Positions 8,053 to 16,522 of a stretch of DNA of 64,000 bases are shown here, piece after piece. How positions within the stretch are numbered: the first letter of the stretch is position 1; each line of letters opens with the position of its first letter. The stretch is from Candidatus Krumholzibacteriia bacterium (GTDB lineage Bacteria; Krumholzibacteriota; Krumholzibacteriia; WVZY01; JAKEHA01). Position numbers and translations under genes: made by a program. The stretch is from assembly GCA_029865265.1 (NCBI GenBank), contig JAOUHG010000001.1, forward strand, positions 242,184 through 306,183, written 5' to 3'. The notes beneath the pieces are model-generated. The model saw nothing but the letters and a program-made list of their open reading frames with translations, did no database searches and was not told the origin of the DNA.

Positions 8053-8831
8053 TCGAGCCAAGAACCATCGAGCTGATGAATCTGGAGCTGGACGGCACGG
8101 CGACGGACGCGCAGCGAGAGGAACTGCGCCGCCACCTGGCCGCCAGCCCGGTCGCCGCATCGCACTTCGAAGAACTCGGCCGCGTGGTGAGGAGCCTCGA
8201 GGCCCGGCCCCTGGTGGAGCCGCCGCCGCAGCTGCACCCGCGCATCATGGCCGCGGTCGACGGGGCGGTTCGTTCGCCCGCGCCGGAAGCCGGCCTGGCC
8301 GGATGGATGCAGGGGCTGTTTGCGCCGCGCCGCCGGCGCGTCCTGGGCACGTTTGCCATGGGCCTGGCCACGGGCGTTTTCCTGCTGGCCGCGGTCCAGT
8401 TCGGCCGCTCGGGCAGCTGGGAGGCGTCCCGGGGAATCGACCCGGCGGCGCTCTCCGGCACCATGTCCAGCCCCACGCCCCCGCCCGACGCCGCCATCGT
8501 CCTCGACGCCGCGGCGGACGGGCTGGATGGATCTATTAACCTATATACAGAACATGGAGTTACGGTTATAGATGCCCGCCTCGACGCCCCCCATCCGGTC
8601 GACTGGACCCTGGGATTCGGTGGCGACCTGGCGGTCAGCCGTATCGAGGCGCCGGGTGGCGCCGCGGTGTTCGGCGCCCGCGAGGGCGAGGTCCACGGCC
8701 GGCAGACCGGCGCGGGGACCTACCGAATCGTCCTTTCGGGGCGTGCCGAACCGGTGGAGTCCGTTGTCTTAAAGGTAGTTAGAGATGGTGGGGTGCTGGT
8801 CGAACGGACCGCCTCGCCGGTCCGTCAGTAG
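8049..8831 (+). CDS. Membrane anti-sigma factor, cysteine-free
   Basis: 260 aa. An acidic helical N-terminus (MNLELDGTATDAQREELRRHL) resembles the anti-sigma domain, but the HxxxCxxC zinc ligands are missing and the protein has no cysteine at all, so it would be a non-zinc type. One transmembrane helix (about 98-118, TFAMGLATGVFLLAAVQF) follows an RRRR stop-transfer cluster, placing residues 1-95 in the cytoplasm and the C-terminal 140 residues outside. The outer part is beta-rich. Overlap with the sigma gene indicates fixed stoichiometry. Codons at 8531-8573 and 8763-8790 are strikingly AT-rich for this genome. Confidence 0.75.
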   Translation: MIEPRTIELMNLELDGTATDAQREELRRHLAASPVAASHFEELGRVVRSLEARPLVEPPPQLHPRIMAAVDGAVRSPAPEAGLAGWMQGLFAPRRRRVLGTFAMGLATGVFLLAAVQFGRSGSWEASRGIDPAALSGTMSSPTPPPDAAIVLDAAADGLDGSINLYTEHGVTVIDARLDAPHPVDWTLGFGGDLAVSRIEAPGGAAVFGAREGEVHGRQTGAGTYRIVLSGRAEPVESVVLKVVRDGGVLVERTASPVRQ

Positions 8832-8842
8832 AGTCCGTTCAC

Positions 8843-8893
8843 CCGGGCGACGATCGCTCCCCGTCGCACCAACTTCCTCGCCCGGCCTTTTGT
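8843..8893 (+). terminator. Probable terminator after the sigma/anti-sigma pair
   Basis: CCGGGCGA (8843-8850) pairs perfectly with TCGCCCGG (8878-8885), with a smaller nested hairpin in the loop, followed by CCTTTTGT. The long loop lowers confidence. It would separate the sigma operon from the repeat protein. Confidence 0.4.
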
Positions 8894-8950
8894 ATTCCGA
8901 GCAGAGATAGCAAAGAGCTGTTTGTCCCCACTGCCAAGGAGGTAAGTGCC

Positions 8951-10426
8951 ATGTCAAGGAAGTCCACGACCCTTTTGATTACCGCGAGCGTGGTCATCAT
9001 TGCCGCGGTCGCATTCTTCTCGTCCAACAGGACGGGTACCCCGACCAACGACGATCTAACCGGTGCCATCGGAACGGTCGAGAAGTACCGCTCCGAGCAG
9101 ATCACGCCGCAGGACGTCGTCATTGACGGCACCACGTCGGCGCCGGATGACGCATTCGCAACCTGGCTCAACGAGGAAGCAACCCTCGACGAGCTGGCCA
9201 ACGTGTTCGGCCGTTGCTCCGCCCAGGAGCGCCTGCGCTACTTTGAGCGTGCCACGCCCGAGCAGAAGTCCGCGATTCTCGAGAGGTGCACCCCGGCCGA
9301 GCGTGCCAGCATTATGGGCCGCGCCACGCCGGAAGAGCGCGTCGCGATGGTCGGTCGCATGGATGCGGCCGAGCGGACCAAGGCGTTCGAGCGTGCCGGC
9401 ATCGATGCGGCTTCGTATGAGCGCGCGAGTGTTCAGGAGAGGTCCAACCTGCTCGATCGTATGTCCGTCGAGCAGAAGGCCGGCCTCTTCGAGCGTTCCA
9501 CGCCCGCCGAGCGCGTCAACATGATGGGCCGCTTCGACGCCACCGAGCGCGTGAAGTTCTACGATCGCGCCACCGTCGCGCAGCGTGCCGAGGTCATCGG
9601 CCGCTCGACTCCGGCCGAGCGTGTGAGCCTGTTTGAGCGTGCGACGCCCGCCGAGCGTGCGTCCGTGTTCGGCAGGATGTCCATCGAAGGCCGCGCGGCC
9701 ATGCTGGATCGCGTGAGCCCGGCCGACAAGGCCGCCATCTTCGAGCGTGCCTCCGTTGCCGAGCGTCAGGCCATCCTCGAGCGCGCCAACGCGGTCGATC
9801 AGGTTGCCCTGCTGGGCCGCGCCACGCCGGAAGAGCGTGTCGCCATGTTCGGACGTTGCACGCCTGAGGAGCGTTCCTCGATTCTGGCGAAGGCCAACGT
9901 CACCCAGGCCGACTTCGAGCGCATGAACGTGCAGCAGCGCGCCGAGGCTCTGGATCGTCTCACCGGCGGTCTGGCGGCCATCTACCAGCGTGCCACGCCC
10001 GCCGAGCGCGCGGCCATGCTGGGCCGTTCGACCCCCGAAGAGCGCGTCGCGATGTTTGGTCGCCTGGATCCGGCGGAGCGTTCGTCGATCCTCGCGCGGG
10101 CCAACATCACGCAGGCCGACTTCGAGCGCATGAACGTGCAGCAGCGCGCCGAGGCTCTGGATCGTCTCACCGGCGGTCTGGCGGCCGTGTACCAGCGGTC
10201 GACCCCGGCCGAGCGCGTGGCCCTGCTGGGCCGCTGCGACGTCAACGAGCGCACCGCCATCCTGGGCCGTGCCACCCCGCAGCAGAAGGCCGACCTCCTG
10301 GGCCGTGCGCCCGAGATGGAGCGCGCGCAGGTGTTCGAGCGTGCGCTGGTCGCGGAGCGGACGAGCTTCTCGATGGAGAAGTCGGATGCCATGGAGCGTA
10401 CGAACGTGGAGGCATCCAAGAAGTAG
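8951..10426 (+). CDS. Membrane-anchored protein of about 33 twelve-residue repeats
   Basis: 491 aa; the ATG follows AAGGAGG. An N-terminal hydrophobic helix (residues 7-23) with no clear cleavage site suggests a membrane anchor. From residue 88 almost to the end the protein is uninterrupted repeats of consensus R-x-T-P-x-E-R-x-x-M-F-G (examples RATPEERVAMFG, RSTPAERVSLFE), about 33 units, mostly 12 residues with some of 10 or 11. The pattern of a conserved Pro helix start and two hydrophobics per 12 residues resembles the short helices of the MgtE N-terminal superhelix, so an alpha-solenoid is likely. Residues 290-346 and 359-415 are near-identical. I do not recognise a named family; it follows an ECF sigma/anti-sigma pair. 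Confidence 0.7.
   Translation: MSRKSTTLLITASVVIIAAVAFFSSNRTGTPTNDDLTGAIGTVEKYRSEQITPQDVVIDGTTSAPDDAFATWLNEEATLDELANVFGRCSAQERLRYFERATPEQKSAILERCTPAERASIMGRATPEERVAMVGRMDAAERTKAFERAGIDAASYERASVQERSNLLDRMSVEQKAGLFERSTPAERVNMMGRFDATERVKFYDRATVAQRAEVIGRSTPAERVSLFERATPAERASVFGRMSIEGRAAMLDRVSPADKAAIFERASVAERQAILERANAVDQVALLGRATPEERVAMFGRCTPEERSSILAKANVTQADFERMNVQQRAEALDRLTGGLAAIYQRATPAERAAMLGRSTPEERVAMFGRLDPAERSSILARANITQADFERMNVQQRAEALDRLTGGLAAVYQRSTPAERVALLGRCDVNERTAILGRATPQQKADLLGRAPEMERAQVFERALVAERTSFSMEKSDAMERTNVEASKK
9818..10195 (+). repeat. Recent 207-base internal tandem duplication
   Basis: Within the repeat gene, 9818-9988 and 10025-10195 encode almost the same 57 residues, offset by 207 bases. 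About 75 bases (9907-9980 and 10114-10187) appear identical at DNA level. This is much closer than the divergence between other repeat units, pointing to a recent unequal exchange or slippage. Confidence 0.85.
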
Positions 10427-10468
10427 CATCACCGTTCACTTGCTCCTTGGTCGTGCAGTGAGACAACC

Positions 10469-10510
10469 GGGGCGCCGCGGCGATGAACCGTGGCGCCCCG
10501 AATGCTTTTG
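10469..10510 (+). terminator. Terminator after the repeat-protein gene
   Basis: A 12-bp stem (10469-10480 with 10488-10499, one G-T pair) around the 7-base loop CGATGAA ends 42-73 bases past the stop. Only a short T run (CTTTTG) follows, eight bases later, so efficiency is uncertain. Confidence 0.6.
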
Positions 10511-10562
10511 CGGTACACTCCTCCGGCGGCCGGCGCGGGGAGCCCGGGCGCCCCAACACCCG

Positions 10563-13517
10563 ATGCGCCCCCGAACCCTGAGCATCCTCCTGGCCGCGCT
10601 GCTCGTCGTGGTCCTGCCGTTGCGCTCCCGCGCGCAGCTCGACTTCCAATCCGTCGAGACCCGGCACATGCGGGTCATCTACTACGACCCCGAGCACGCC
10701 TACATCATCCCGCACCTGGTGCGCTGCTTCGAGAACTCGATGGCGTTCTACCACGGCTTCGTGGGCTACCAGCCCTACGAGCACGTCACCATCCTGCTGC
10801 AGGACTTCGACGACTACGGCTACGCGGGCACGTCCACCATTCCCAACAACTACCTCACCCTCGGCATCGAGCCGTTTGAATACGTGTATGAGACCTGTCC
10901 CACCAACGAGCGCTTCAACTGGGTGATCAACCACGAGCTGTTCCACGTGGTGGCGTCCGAGAAGGCGTCGCACCTCGACCGGGTGTGGCGCGGGATCTTC
11001 CAGGGCAAGGTTCTCGCGGAATCGGACAATCCCGAATCGATGATCTACGCGTACCTCACCAGCCCGCGCCGCTTTGCGCCGCGCTGGTACCACGAGGGCA
11101 TCGCGGTGTTCATCGAGACGTGGCTGGCCGGCGGCATCGGGCGCTCGCTGGCCGGATACGACGAAATGACCTTCCGCGCCATGGTGCGCGACGACGCCTA
11201 CTTCTATGACGTGGTCGGCCTGGAGTCCGAGGGAACCTCGAGCGACTTCCAGATCGGCCAGAACTCGTACCTGTACGGCACGCGCTTCATGTCGCACCTG
11301 GCCCTCAAGTACGGCCCCGAGAAGGTCATCGCGTGGGTCAACCGCACCGACGACTCCAAGGCGTACTACGCCAGCCAGTTCAAGAAGGTGTTCGGCGTGG
11401 GGCTCGACGACGAATGGAAGGCATGGATCGCGTTCGAACACGACTGGCAGAACCACAACCTGGGCGTCATCCGTGAGTATCCGATCACGCAGGAGCGCGC
11501 CGTGTTCGAGCAGGCGCTGGGATCGGTGTCGCGTGGGTTCATCGACCACCAGAAGAACCGCCTGCTGGTGGCCGTCAACTATCCGGGCGAGTTTGCGCAC
11601 GTGGCCGGCATCGACCTCGCCACCGGAGAGATCGAGAAGATCCACAACGTGCAGACGCCTGCGCTGTACTACGTGACCTCGCTGGCCTTCGACGAGGCCT
11701 CGCGCAGGCTCTTCTATACCACCAACAACGGCAAGCACTGGCGCGACTTGAATGCGCTGGACGTGGACACGAAGGTGTCCACGCGCCTGGTGACGGACTG
11801 CCGCATCGGCGATCTTGCCTACAGCCCGGCCGACAGCATCCTGTGGGGGGTGCAGCACCACAACGGCATCTCCACCCTGGTGCGCATCGCGTCGCCGTAC
11901 AACGCGTGGCAGTGCATTCTTCCCATCATGGACTTCCGCTACGGCACCGACATCTTCGACGTGGATGTCTCGCCCGACGGCAAGACGCTGACCTCCGGGA
12001 TGCTGGAGATCAACGGGTCGGTCAAGCTGGTGCGCTATGAAACCGAAGACCTGCTCAAGGGCAACGCGGGCTACAGCGTGCTCTACGAGTTCGACAAGAC
12101 CGGCCCCGCCAACTTCGTGTTCGCGCCGGACGGCCGGCACCTGTACGGCACGTCGTACCAGACCGGTGTGTCCAACGTGTTCCGCTGGGACTTCGCCAAC
12201 GAGAAGATGGAGTGTGTGACCAACGCCGAAGTGGGCTACTTCCGTCCCATCCCCAACGGTGACTCGCTGGTGGTGTTCTCCTACAGCGCCAATGGGTTCC
12301 GCCCGGTGATGGTGGCGGACACCACCCTGGAGGACGTGAACGCCATCCGCTACCTGGGTAACGAGGTGGCCGTCGAGCACCCGGTGGTCATGGAGTGGAA
12401 GCTGGGCTCGCCGCGCGAGGTGGACCTGGATTCGGTGACCACCTACCGCGGCACGTACCACAAGTTCAAGAGCGTTACCACGTCGTCGCTGTATCCCATC
12501 ACCGAGCAGTACAAAGTGTACCCGTCGGTGGGCCTGCGCTGGAATCTCATGGACCCGTTGGGACTGCACGGGGGCGACGTCAAGCTGGGTGTGTCGCCGT
12601 CGCTGGACTGCCCGGATGACGAGCGCGTGCACGCCGAGTTGATGTACCGGCACTTCCCGCACACGTTTCGCGCCGTGTACAACCCGGCGGACTTCTACGA
12701 TTACTTCGGTCCCACCAAGACCAGCCGCAAGGGCTACGCCTTCATGGTGCAGCGCAACGACTACCTGATTTCCGACCGGCCGCGGTCGCTCTCCTATACT
12801 ATCGACCTGGCGTACTACGGCGGGCTGGAGCGGCTGCCGTACAACCAGAACGTGCTGGCCACCTTCGACAGCTACACCGCCGCCACCGCCAGCCTCGATT
12901 ACTCGCGCACGCAGAGTTCGATTGGCGCGGTGGACGCGGAGAAGGGCATCAAGTGGTCACTGGCGCTGGACTTGAACTATGTGAACACCGACTTCTACAC
13001 CAAGGGCACCGGTGAGCTCGACGTGGGCTTCCTCACCCCCATCGACCACTCGTCCATCTGGCTGCGGGGTGCGGCGGGCTATTCGCGCGGCGACCGCGAC
13101 GACAGCTTCGCCAGCTTCTACTTTGGCGGGTTCGGCAACAACTACGTCGATCACCGCGAGGTGAAGCGCTACCGCAATTTCGAGCGCTTCCCGGGCGCGG
13201 AGCTCGACGAGGTGGCAGGCACCAATTTCACGCGCCTCATGACCGAGTGGACGCTGCCGCCGCTGCGCTTCCGTCGCGTGGGCTTTCCCCAGCTTTACTG
13301 CACCTACGCGCGCGCGGCCCTGTTCGCCACCGGCCTGCTCACCAACCTGGACGACACCGGTTTCCGCCGCGAGGCCGGCAACGTGGGCGGACAGGTCGAT
13401 TTCCGGCTGGTCATCTTCTCCGCTCTGGAGTCCACGCTGTCCGTCGGCTACGCGGCCTTCAAGGAGGAAGGCCACGCGATGGACACCGAGTTCATGATTT
13501 CGCTCAAGATCATGTAG
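10563..13517 (+). CDS. Secreted gluzincin-like peptidase with propeller and C-terminal beta-barrel
   Basis: 984 aa. Signal peptide (about 1-24, LAALLVVVLPLRSRAQ). Residues 25-300 look like a zinc peptidase of the MA clan: HELFH at 124-128 and a downstream ligand Glu178 in RWYHEGIAVFIETW, the gluzincin spacing. Residues about 320-620 read as beta-propeller repeats (LATGEIEKI, YSPADSILWGV, VSPDGKTLTSG, FAPDGRHLYGT). Residues about 660-984 are strand-rich with aromatic girdles, like an outer-membrane surface-antigen barrel, ending in FMISLKIM. The likely picture is a peptidase displayed on an outer-membrane anchor. The TACACT at 10509-10514 may be a -10 but has no clear -35. PrsW follows 20 bases later. 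Confidence 0.75.
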   Translation: MRPRTLSILLAALLVVVLPLRSRAQLDFQSVETRHMRVIYYDPEHAYIIPHLVRCFENSMAFYHGFVGYQPYEHVTILLQDFDDYGYAGTSTIPNNYLTLGIEPFEYVYETCPTNERFNWVINHELFHVVASEKASHLDRVWRGIFQGKVLAESDNPESMIYAYLTSPRRFAPRWYHEGIAVFIETWLAGGIGRSLAGYDEMTFRAMVRDDAYFYDVVGLESEGTSSDFQIGQNSYLYGTRFMSHLALKYGPEKVIAWVNRTDDSKAYYASQFKKVFGVGLDDEWKAWIAFEHDWQNHNLGVIREYPITQERAVFEQALGSVSRGFIDHQKNRLLVAVNYPGEFAHVAGIDLATGEIEKIHNVQTPALYYVTSLAFDEASRRLFYTTNNGKHWRDLNALDVDTKVSTRLVTDCRIGDLAYSPADSILWGVQHHNGISTLVRIASPYNAWQCILPIMDFRYGTDIFDVDVSPDGKTLTSGMLEINGSVKLVRYETEDLLKGNAGYSVLYEFDKTGPANFVFAPDGRHLYGTSYQTGVSNVFRWDFANEKMECVTNAEVGYFRPIPNGDSLVVFSYSANGFRPVMVADTTLEDVNAIRYLGNEVAVEHPVVMEWKLGSPREVDLDSVTTYRGTYHKFKSVTTSSLYPITEQYKVYPSVGLRWNLMDPLGLHGGDVKLGVSPSLDCPDDERVHAELMYRHFPHTFRAVYNPADFYDYFGPTKTSRKGYAFMVQRNDYLISDRPRSLSYTIDLAYYGGLERLPYNQNVLATFDSYTAATASLDYSRTQSSIGAVDAEKGIKWSLALDLNYVNTDFYTKGTGELDVGFLTPIDHSSIWLRGAAGYSRGDRDDSFASFYFGGFGNNYVDHREVKRYRNFERFPGAELDEVAGTNFTRLMTEWTLPPLRFRRVGFPQLYCTYARAALFATGLLTNLDDTGFRREAGNVGGQVDFRLVIFSALESTLSVGYAAFKEEGHAMDTEFMISLKIM

Positions 13518-13537
13518 ACGCGGCCGCGCCCACAACC

Positions 13538-14548
13538 GTGCAGATCATCGATCTCCTCACCCGATTCCTCGTGAGCCTCCTGCCGGTGGTTCTCTTTCTG
13601 ATCGCCCTGGTCTATCTGGACAGCTACAAGCTGGTGCACGTGCGCAACCTGATGATGGCCATCCTGATCGGTTGCGCCACCGCGCTGCTGGGCCTGGTGC
13701 TCAACGATTCCGTGATTTCGCACCTGGGTCTGGACCGCGCGGTGGTGTCGCGCTACGTGGCGCCGCCCGTCGAGGAGCTGCTCAAGGCGGTGTGGGTGGC
13801 GTGGCTCATAGCGCGCAAGCGCGTCGGTTTCCTGGTGGACGCGGCCATCGTTGCCTTCGCGGTGGGGACGGGCTTCGCGCTCATCGAGAACACCTACTAC
13901 ATCAAGACGCTGCACGCGAGCAGCGTCTTCGTGTGGATTATCCGCGGTCTCGGCACCGCTGTCATGCATGGTGGCGTAACCGCGCTCTTCGGCATCATCT
14001 CCAAGAACCTGTACGACGTAAGCGGAAAGTGGACCGCGTTCATCCCCGGCCTGCTGGTGGCGGCCGCGCTGCACTCGCTGTACAACCACTTCATCCTGCC
14101 GCCGGTGATGACCACCATCGTGCTGTATGCCACGCTGCCGGCCATCCTGCTGTTTGCGTTCTGGCGCAGCGAGCGCGCCACCAAGCGCTGGTTGGGCACG
14201 CAGATGGACGTGGATGCGGAACTGCTGGAGATCATCACCTCGGGGAGCATCTCCGAGAGCCGCATCGGTCACTACGTGGAGATCATCAAGGAGCAGTTCT
14301 CACCGGAGGTGCTGGTGGACATGCTGTGCTACCTGCGCATCCATGTGGAGCTGGCCATCAGCGCCAAGGGACTGTTGATGATGCGCGAGGCGGGCTTCAA
14401 GGCCTCGCCGCCGTCGGGTACGCGCGAGCAGTTCGCTGAACTGCGCCACCTGGAGAAGTCCATCGGCCCCACCGGACGGCTGGCGCTGGCACCGTTCCTC
14501 CACCAGAGCACGCGCGACCTCTGGCAGATCTACATGCTGGAGCAGTAG
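13538..14548 (+). CDS. PrsW-family intramembrane metalloprotease with C-terminal extension
   Basis: 336 aa from a GTG; no ribosome binding site is evident, but no better start exists before the first helix. About eight transmembrane helices (1-215). PrsW/CAAX-protease motifs are all present: PPVEELLKAV (the EExxK-type site), FALIENTYY, TAVMHGGVTALFG and AALHSLYNHF. In Bacillus PrsW performs site-1 cleavage of the anti-sigma factor RsiW. Here a soluble tail of about 120 residues follows the membrane part (EIITSGSISESRIGHYVEII onward), which ordinary PrsW lacks. It lies 20 bases after the peptidase/barrel gene and about 5 kb from the ECF anti-sigma gene, a possible but unproven substrate. Confidence 0.85.
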   Translation: MQIIDLLTRFLVSLLPVVLFLIALVYLDSYKLVHVRNLMMAILIGCATALLGLVLNDSVISHLGLDRAVVSRYVAPPVEELLKAVWVAWLIARKRVGFLVDAAIVAFAVGTGFALIENTYYIKTLHASSVFVWIIRGLGTAVMHGGVTALFGIISKNLYDVSGKWTAFIPGLLVAAALHSLYNHFILPPVMTTIVLYATLPAILLFAFWRSERATKRWLGTQMDVDAELLEIITSGSISESRIGHYVEIIKEQFSPEVLVDMLCYLRIHVELAISAKGLLMMREAGFKASPPSGTREQFAELRHLEKSIGPTGRLALAPFLHQSTRDLWQIYMLEQ

Positions 14549-14556
14549 GAATCTCA

Positions 14557-14586
14557 TTGACGCACACCCGCCGCCGGGCGTAATGA
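14557..14586 (+). promoter_or_regulatory. Candidate promoter for the 14640 gene
   Basis: TTGACG (14557-14562), 18 bases, then TAATGA (14581-14586). The -35 is strong and the -10 is weak; CGTAAT at spacing 16 is an alternative. Confidence 0.4.
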
Positions 14587-14639
14587 CTCCATCGAGACGC
14601 GCCGTCCCGCGGACCGTCCTTCTCAGGAGGAGTGTCGCG

Positions 14640-15500
14640 ATGTCCCGAGCTGCTGGTTTTCTTTCCATCCTGGTTCTTTGCCCCTCATTGATGGTGCCGG
14701 TTGCCGCGCCCGCGGAGGAACTGCCCGCGTACCTCAAGGACCGCGGCACGGGAATGCCGACGTCGATGTTCGGTACTTACATCACGAAGCACCAGTTGCT
14801 GATCTATCCGTTCTACGAGTACTACCTCGACGACGATCTCGAGTACAAACCCACCGAACTCGGGTACCCGCTCGACGAGGATTTCCGCGGGAAGTACCGC
14901 GCCAACGAGTTCCTGCTCTACTTCGGCTACGGCATCAGCGACTGGCTGATGGTGGAGTTCGAGGCGGCGTTGTACATCGACGCCTCGCTCGAAACCTCGC
15001 CCGACGATTCCAGCGGCGCACCCGCAAGGACCGAGGAGAGCGGCACCGGCGACGTGGAGGGGCAGTTGCGCGCGCGGCTGATGCGCGAGACGGAGAGCCG
15101 CCCCGAGCTGTTCGCCTACTTCGAGGCGGTGTCGCCGCAGCAGGAGGACAAGGTGCTCATCGGCACTGCGGACTGGGAGCTCAAGCTGGGTGTGGGTGTG
15201 ATCCGCGGGTTCTCGTTCGGGACGATGACGTTGCGTATCGCGGGCGAGTACTCGTTGGAAGAGGACAAGGCGGACCTGGGCGAGTACGCGCTGGAGTACC
15301 TCAAGCGCTTGTCGCCGAAGTGGCGCATCTACCTGGGCGTCGAGGGAAGCCAGGACGAGTTGTCGTTCATTCCCGAAGCGCAGTGGCACATCCGCACCGA
15401 CCGCATCATCGTAAAGCTCAACAGCGGCTTCGGCGTCACCTCCAAGGCCACCGACTGGGCCCCGGAAGTGGGCGTGGTGTTCGCGCTGGGCGGCAAGTAG
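14640..15500 (+). CDS. Outer-membrane beta-barrel protein, function unknown
   Basis: 286 aa from the ATG nine bases after AGGAGG; a longer reading from 14583 is possible but has no ribosome binding site. A signal peptide (ending VAAPAEE) precedes a barrel-like series of amphipathic strands (NEFLLYFGYGISDWLMVEFEAALYI, WELKLGVGVIRGFSFGTMTLRIAGEYS, IIVKLNSGFGVT) and a C-terminal strand VGVVFALGGK. It matches the general pattern of DUF-type porin or transporter-like barrels but not a named family. It is convergent with the HNH pseudogene, whose remnant ends 28 bases away. Confidence 0.6.
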   Translation: MSRAAGFLSILVLCPSLMVPVAAPAEELPAYLKDRGTGMPTSMFGTYITKHQLLIYPFYEYYLDDDLEYKPTELGYPLDEDFRGKYRANEFLLYFGYGISDWLMVEFEAALYIDASLETSPDDSSGAPARTEESGTGDVEGQLRARLMRETESRPELFAYFEAVSPQQEDKVLIGTADWELKLGVGVIRGFSFGTMTLRIAGEYSLEEDKADLGEYALEYLKRLSPKWRIYLGVEGSQDELSFIPEAQWHIRTDRIIVKLNSGFGVTSKATDWAPEVGVVFALGGK

Positions 15501-15527
15501 CGGCCGGTCCGCCGCGATCCCCGAGAA

Positions 15528-16522
15528 TTACTCCTGTCGCCAGTAACGCGCCATGACGTGCCGGCCGAGTGTGTGCTCGGCGGCGAGCCGGTTGTGCGCG
15601 GCGCACAGCAGTCTCAGGTTCGCAGGATCGCTGGTCCCGCCGTGCACTGCCCTTCGTCGCGCGTGAAAATCTCGTCGCGGGTACACACCGGAATGTGGCG
15701 TGTTGTGTCGCTGCGCTCATGTCCACCGTCGGCGCCGACGGTCGAAGATTTGCCACCTGCGGCCGCGGCACGTTTCTTCTCGCGGCGGCGCTGACGCGCG
15801 GCCGGGCTGCGGCGCTCGATGTATTCGTCGAGCAACACCGCCAGCACCTCGGCGAACGACGCATTGGGGCGGCTTTGCGAGAGCAGTGCCTTCGCCTCTT
15901 CGTACTTCGCGATGAGTTCTTCTCTGGCCAGGAACTGCACGAACATCTTCTGCTCGGATACGACCCAGCTGCCATGGGCGCGGCCGGACGGATGCGGCAT
16001 GGCGCGATCGACCTCACGGTCGAACAGCATCCTGTCGACGTCCGAGGGCGTCACCAGCGCCCGCACCGGTTCGATGCGCTCCTCGGGGATCGACAGCGGC
16101 GCCCCGTATTCCGCCACGACGCGCCTTACCTGGCGGTAGGTCCGTCCGCGCACGCGCGCCACCACGGCGCCGTGGTTGTCCTCGGTCAGCACCGGCTCGA
16201 TGAGGGCGATGGTGCCCAGATCCAGCTCCCCGCGCTCCAGCAACGGCAGCACCGACGGAAACTCCTTGATGCAGCGCGCGGCGCGGATGCGCCGGCAGGC
16301 AGCCGGGCTCGAGTACTCCAGCCCGCGGGTGCAGTAGTCGTGCAGCGAGCTGAAGCCGAGTTCGAGGTAGAGTTTGCGGCGCGCGATCTCGCCCAGGTGA
16401 TGCAGCAACTGAACCGTGACCTCACGCTCGTCGCGCGCAAGAGCAATAGTCTGTGAGTTGAGGTCGCGGTCGCTCAGGGTGCGAAGCCGAACGGCGGGGT
16501 CATGATCCGTAATGGTATGCAC
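15528..16522 (-). pseudogene. HNH endonuclease (DUF222-type) with core deletion and frameshift
   Basis: The GTG at 16522 follows GGAGG. The reading frame gives about 302 residues with the helical N-terminal domain common to these nucleases (ARDEREVTVQLLHHLGEIARR, LGFSSLHDYCTRGLEYS). It then enters the HNH domain at FTRDEGQC and stops at 15614. In another frame the next codons, from about 15627 to a TAA at 15530-15528, encode GGTSDPANLRLLCAAHN and the normal C-terminus HVMARYWRQE. The roughly 20-25 residues that should lie between, containing the catalytic His and second Cys pair, are missing. The gene has therefore suffered a non-triplet deletion in its active site. The product would be inactive as a nuclease. 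Confidence 0.85.

Noticed and set aside
8951..10426. Repeats considered as a CRISPR-like or minisatellite array
   Set aside because: The period is 36 bases in frame with varied codons and a conserved protein pattern; there are no spacers.
10242..12662. 806-codon leftward open frame
   Set aside because: Antisense to the peptidase/propeller/barrel gene; rich in His, Arg, Val and Gly with no domain, start site or signal. GC-rich coding DNA often leaves such frames open.
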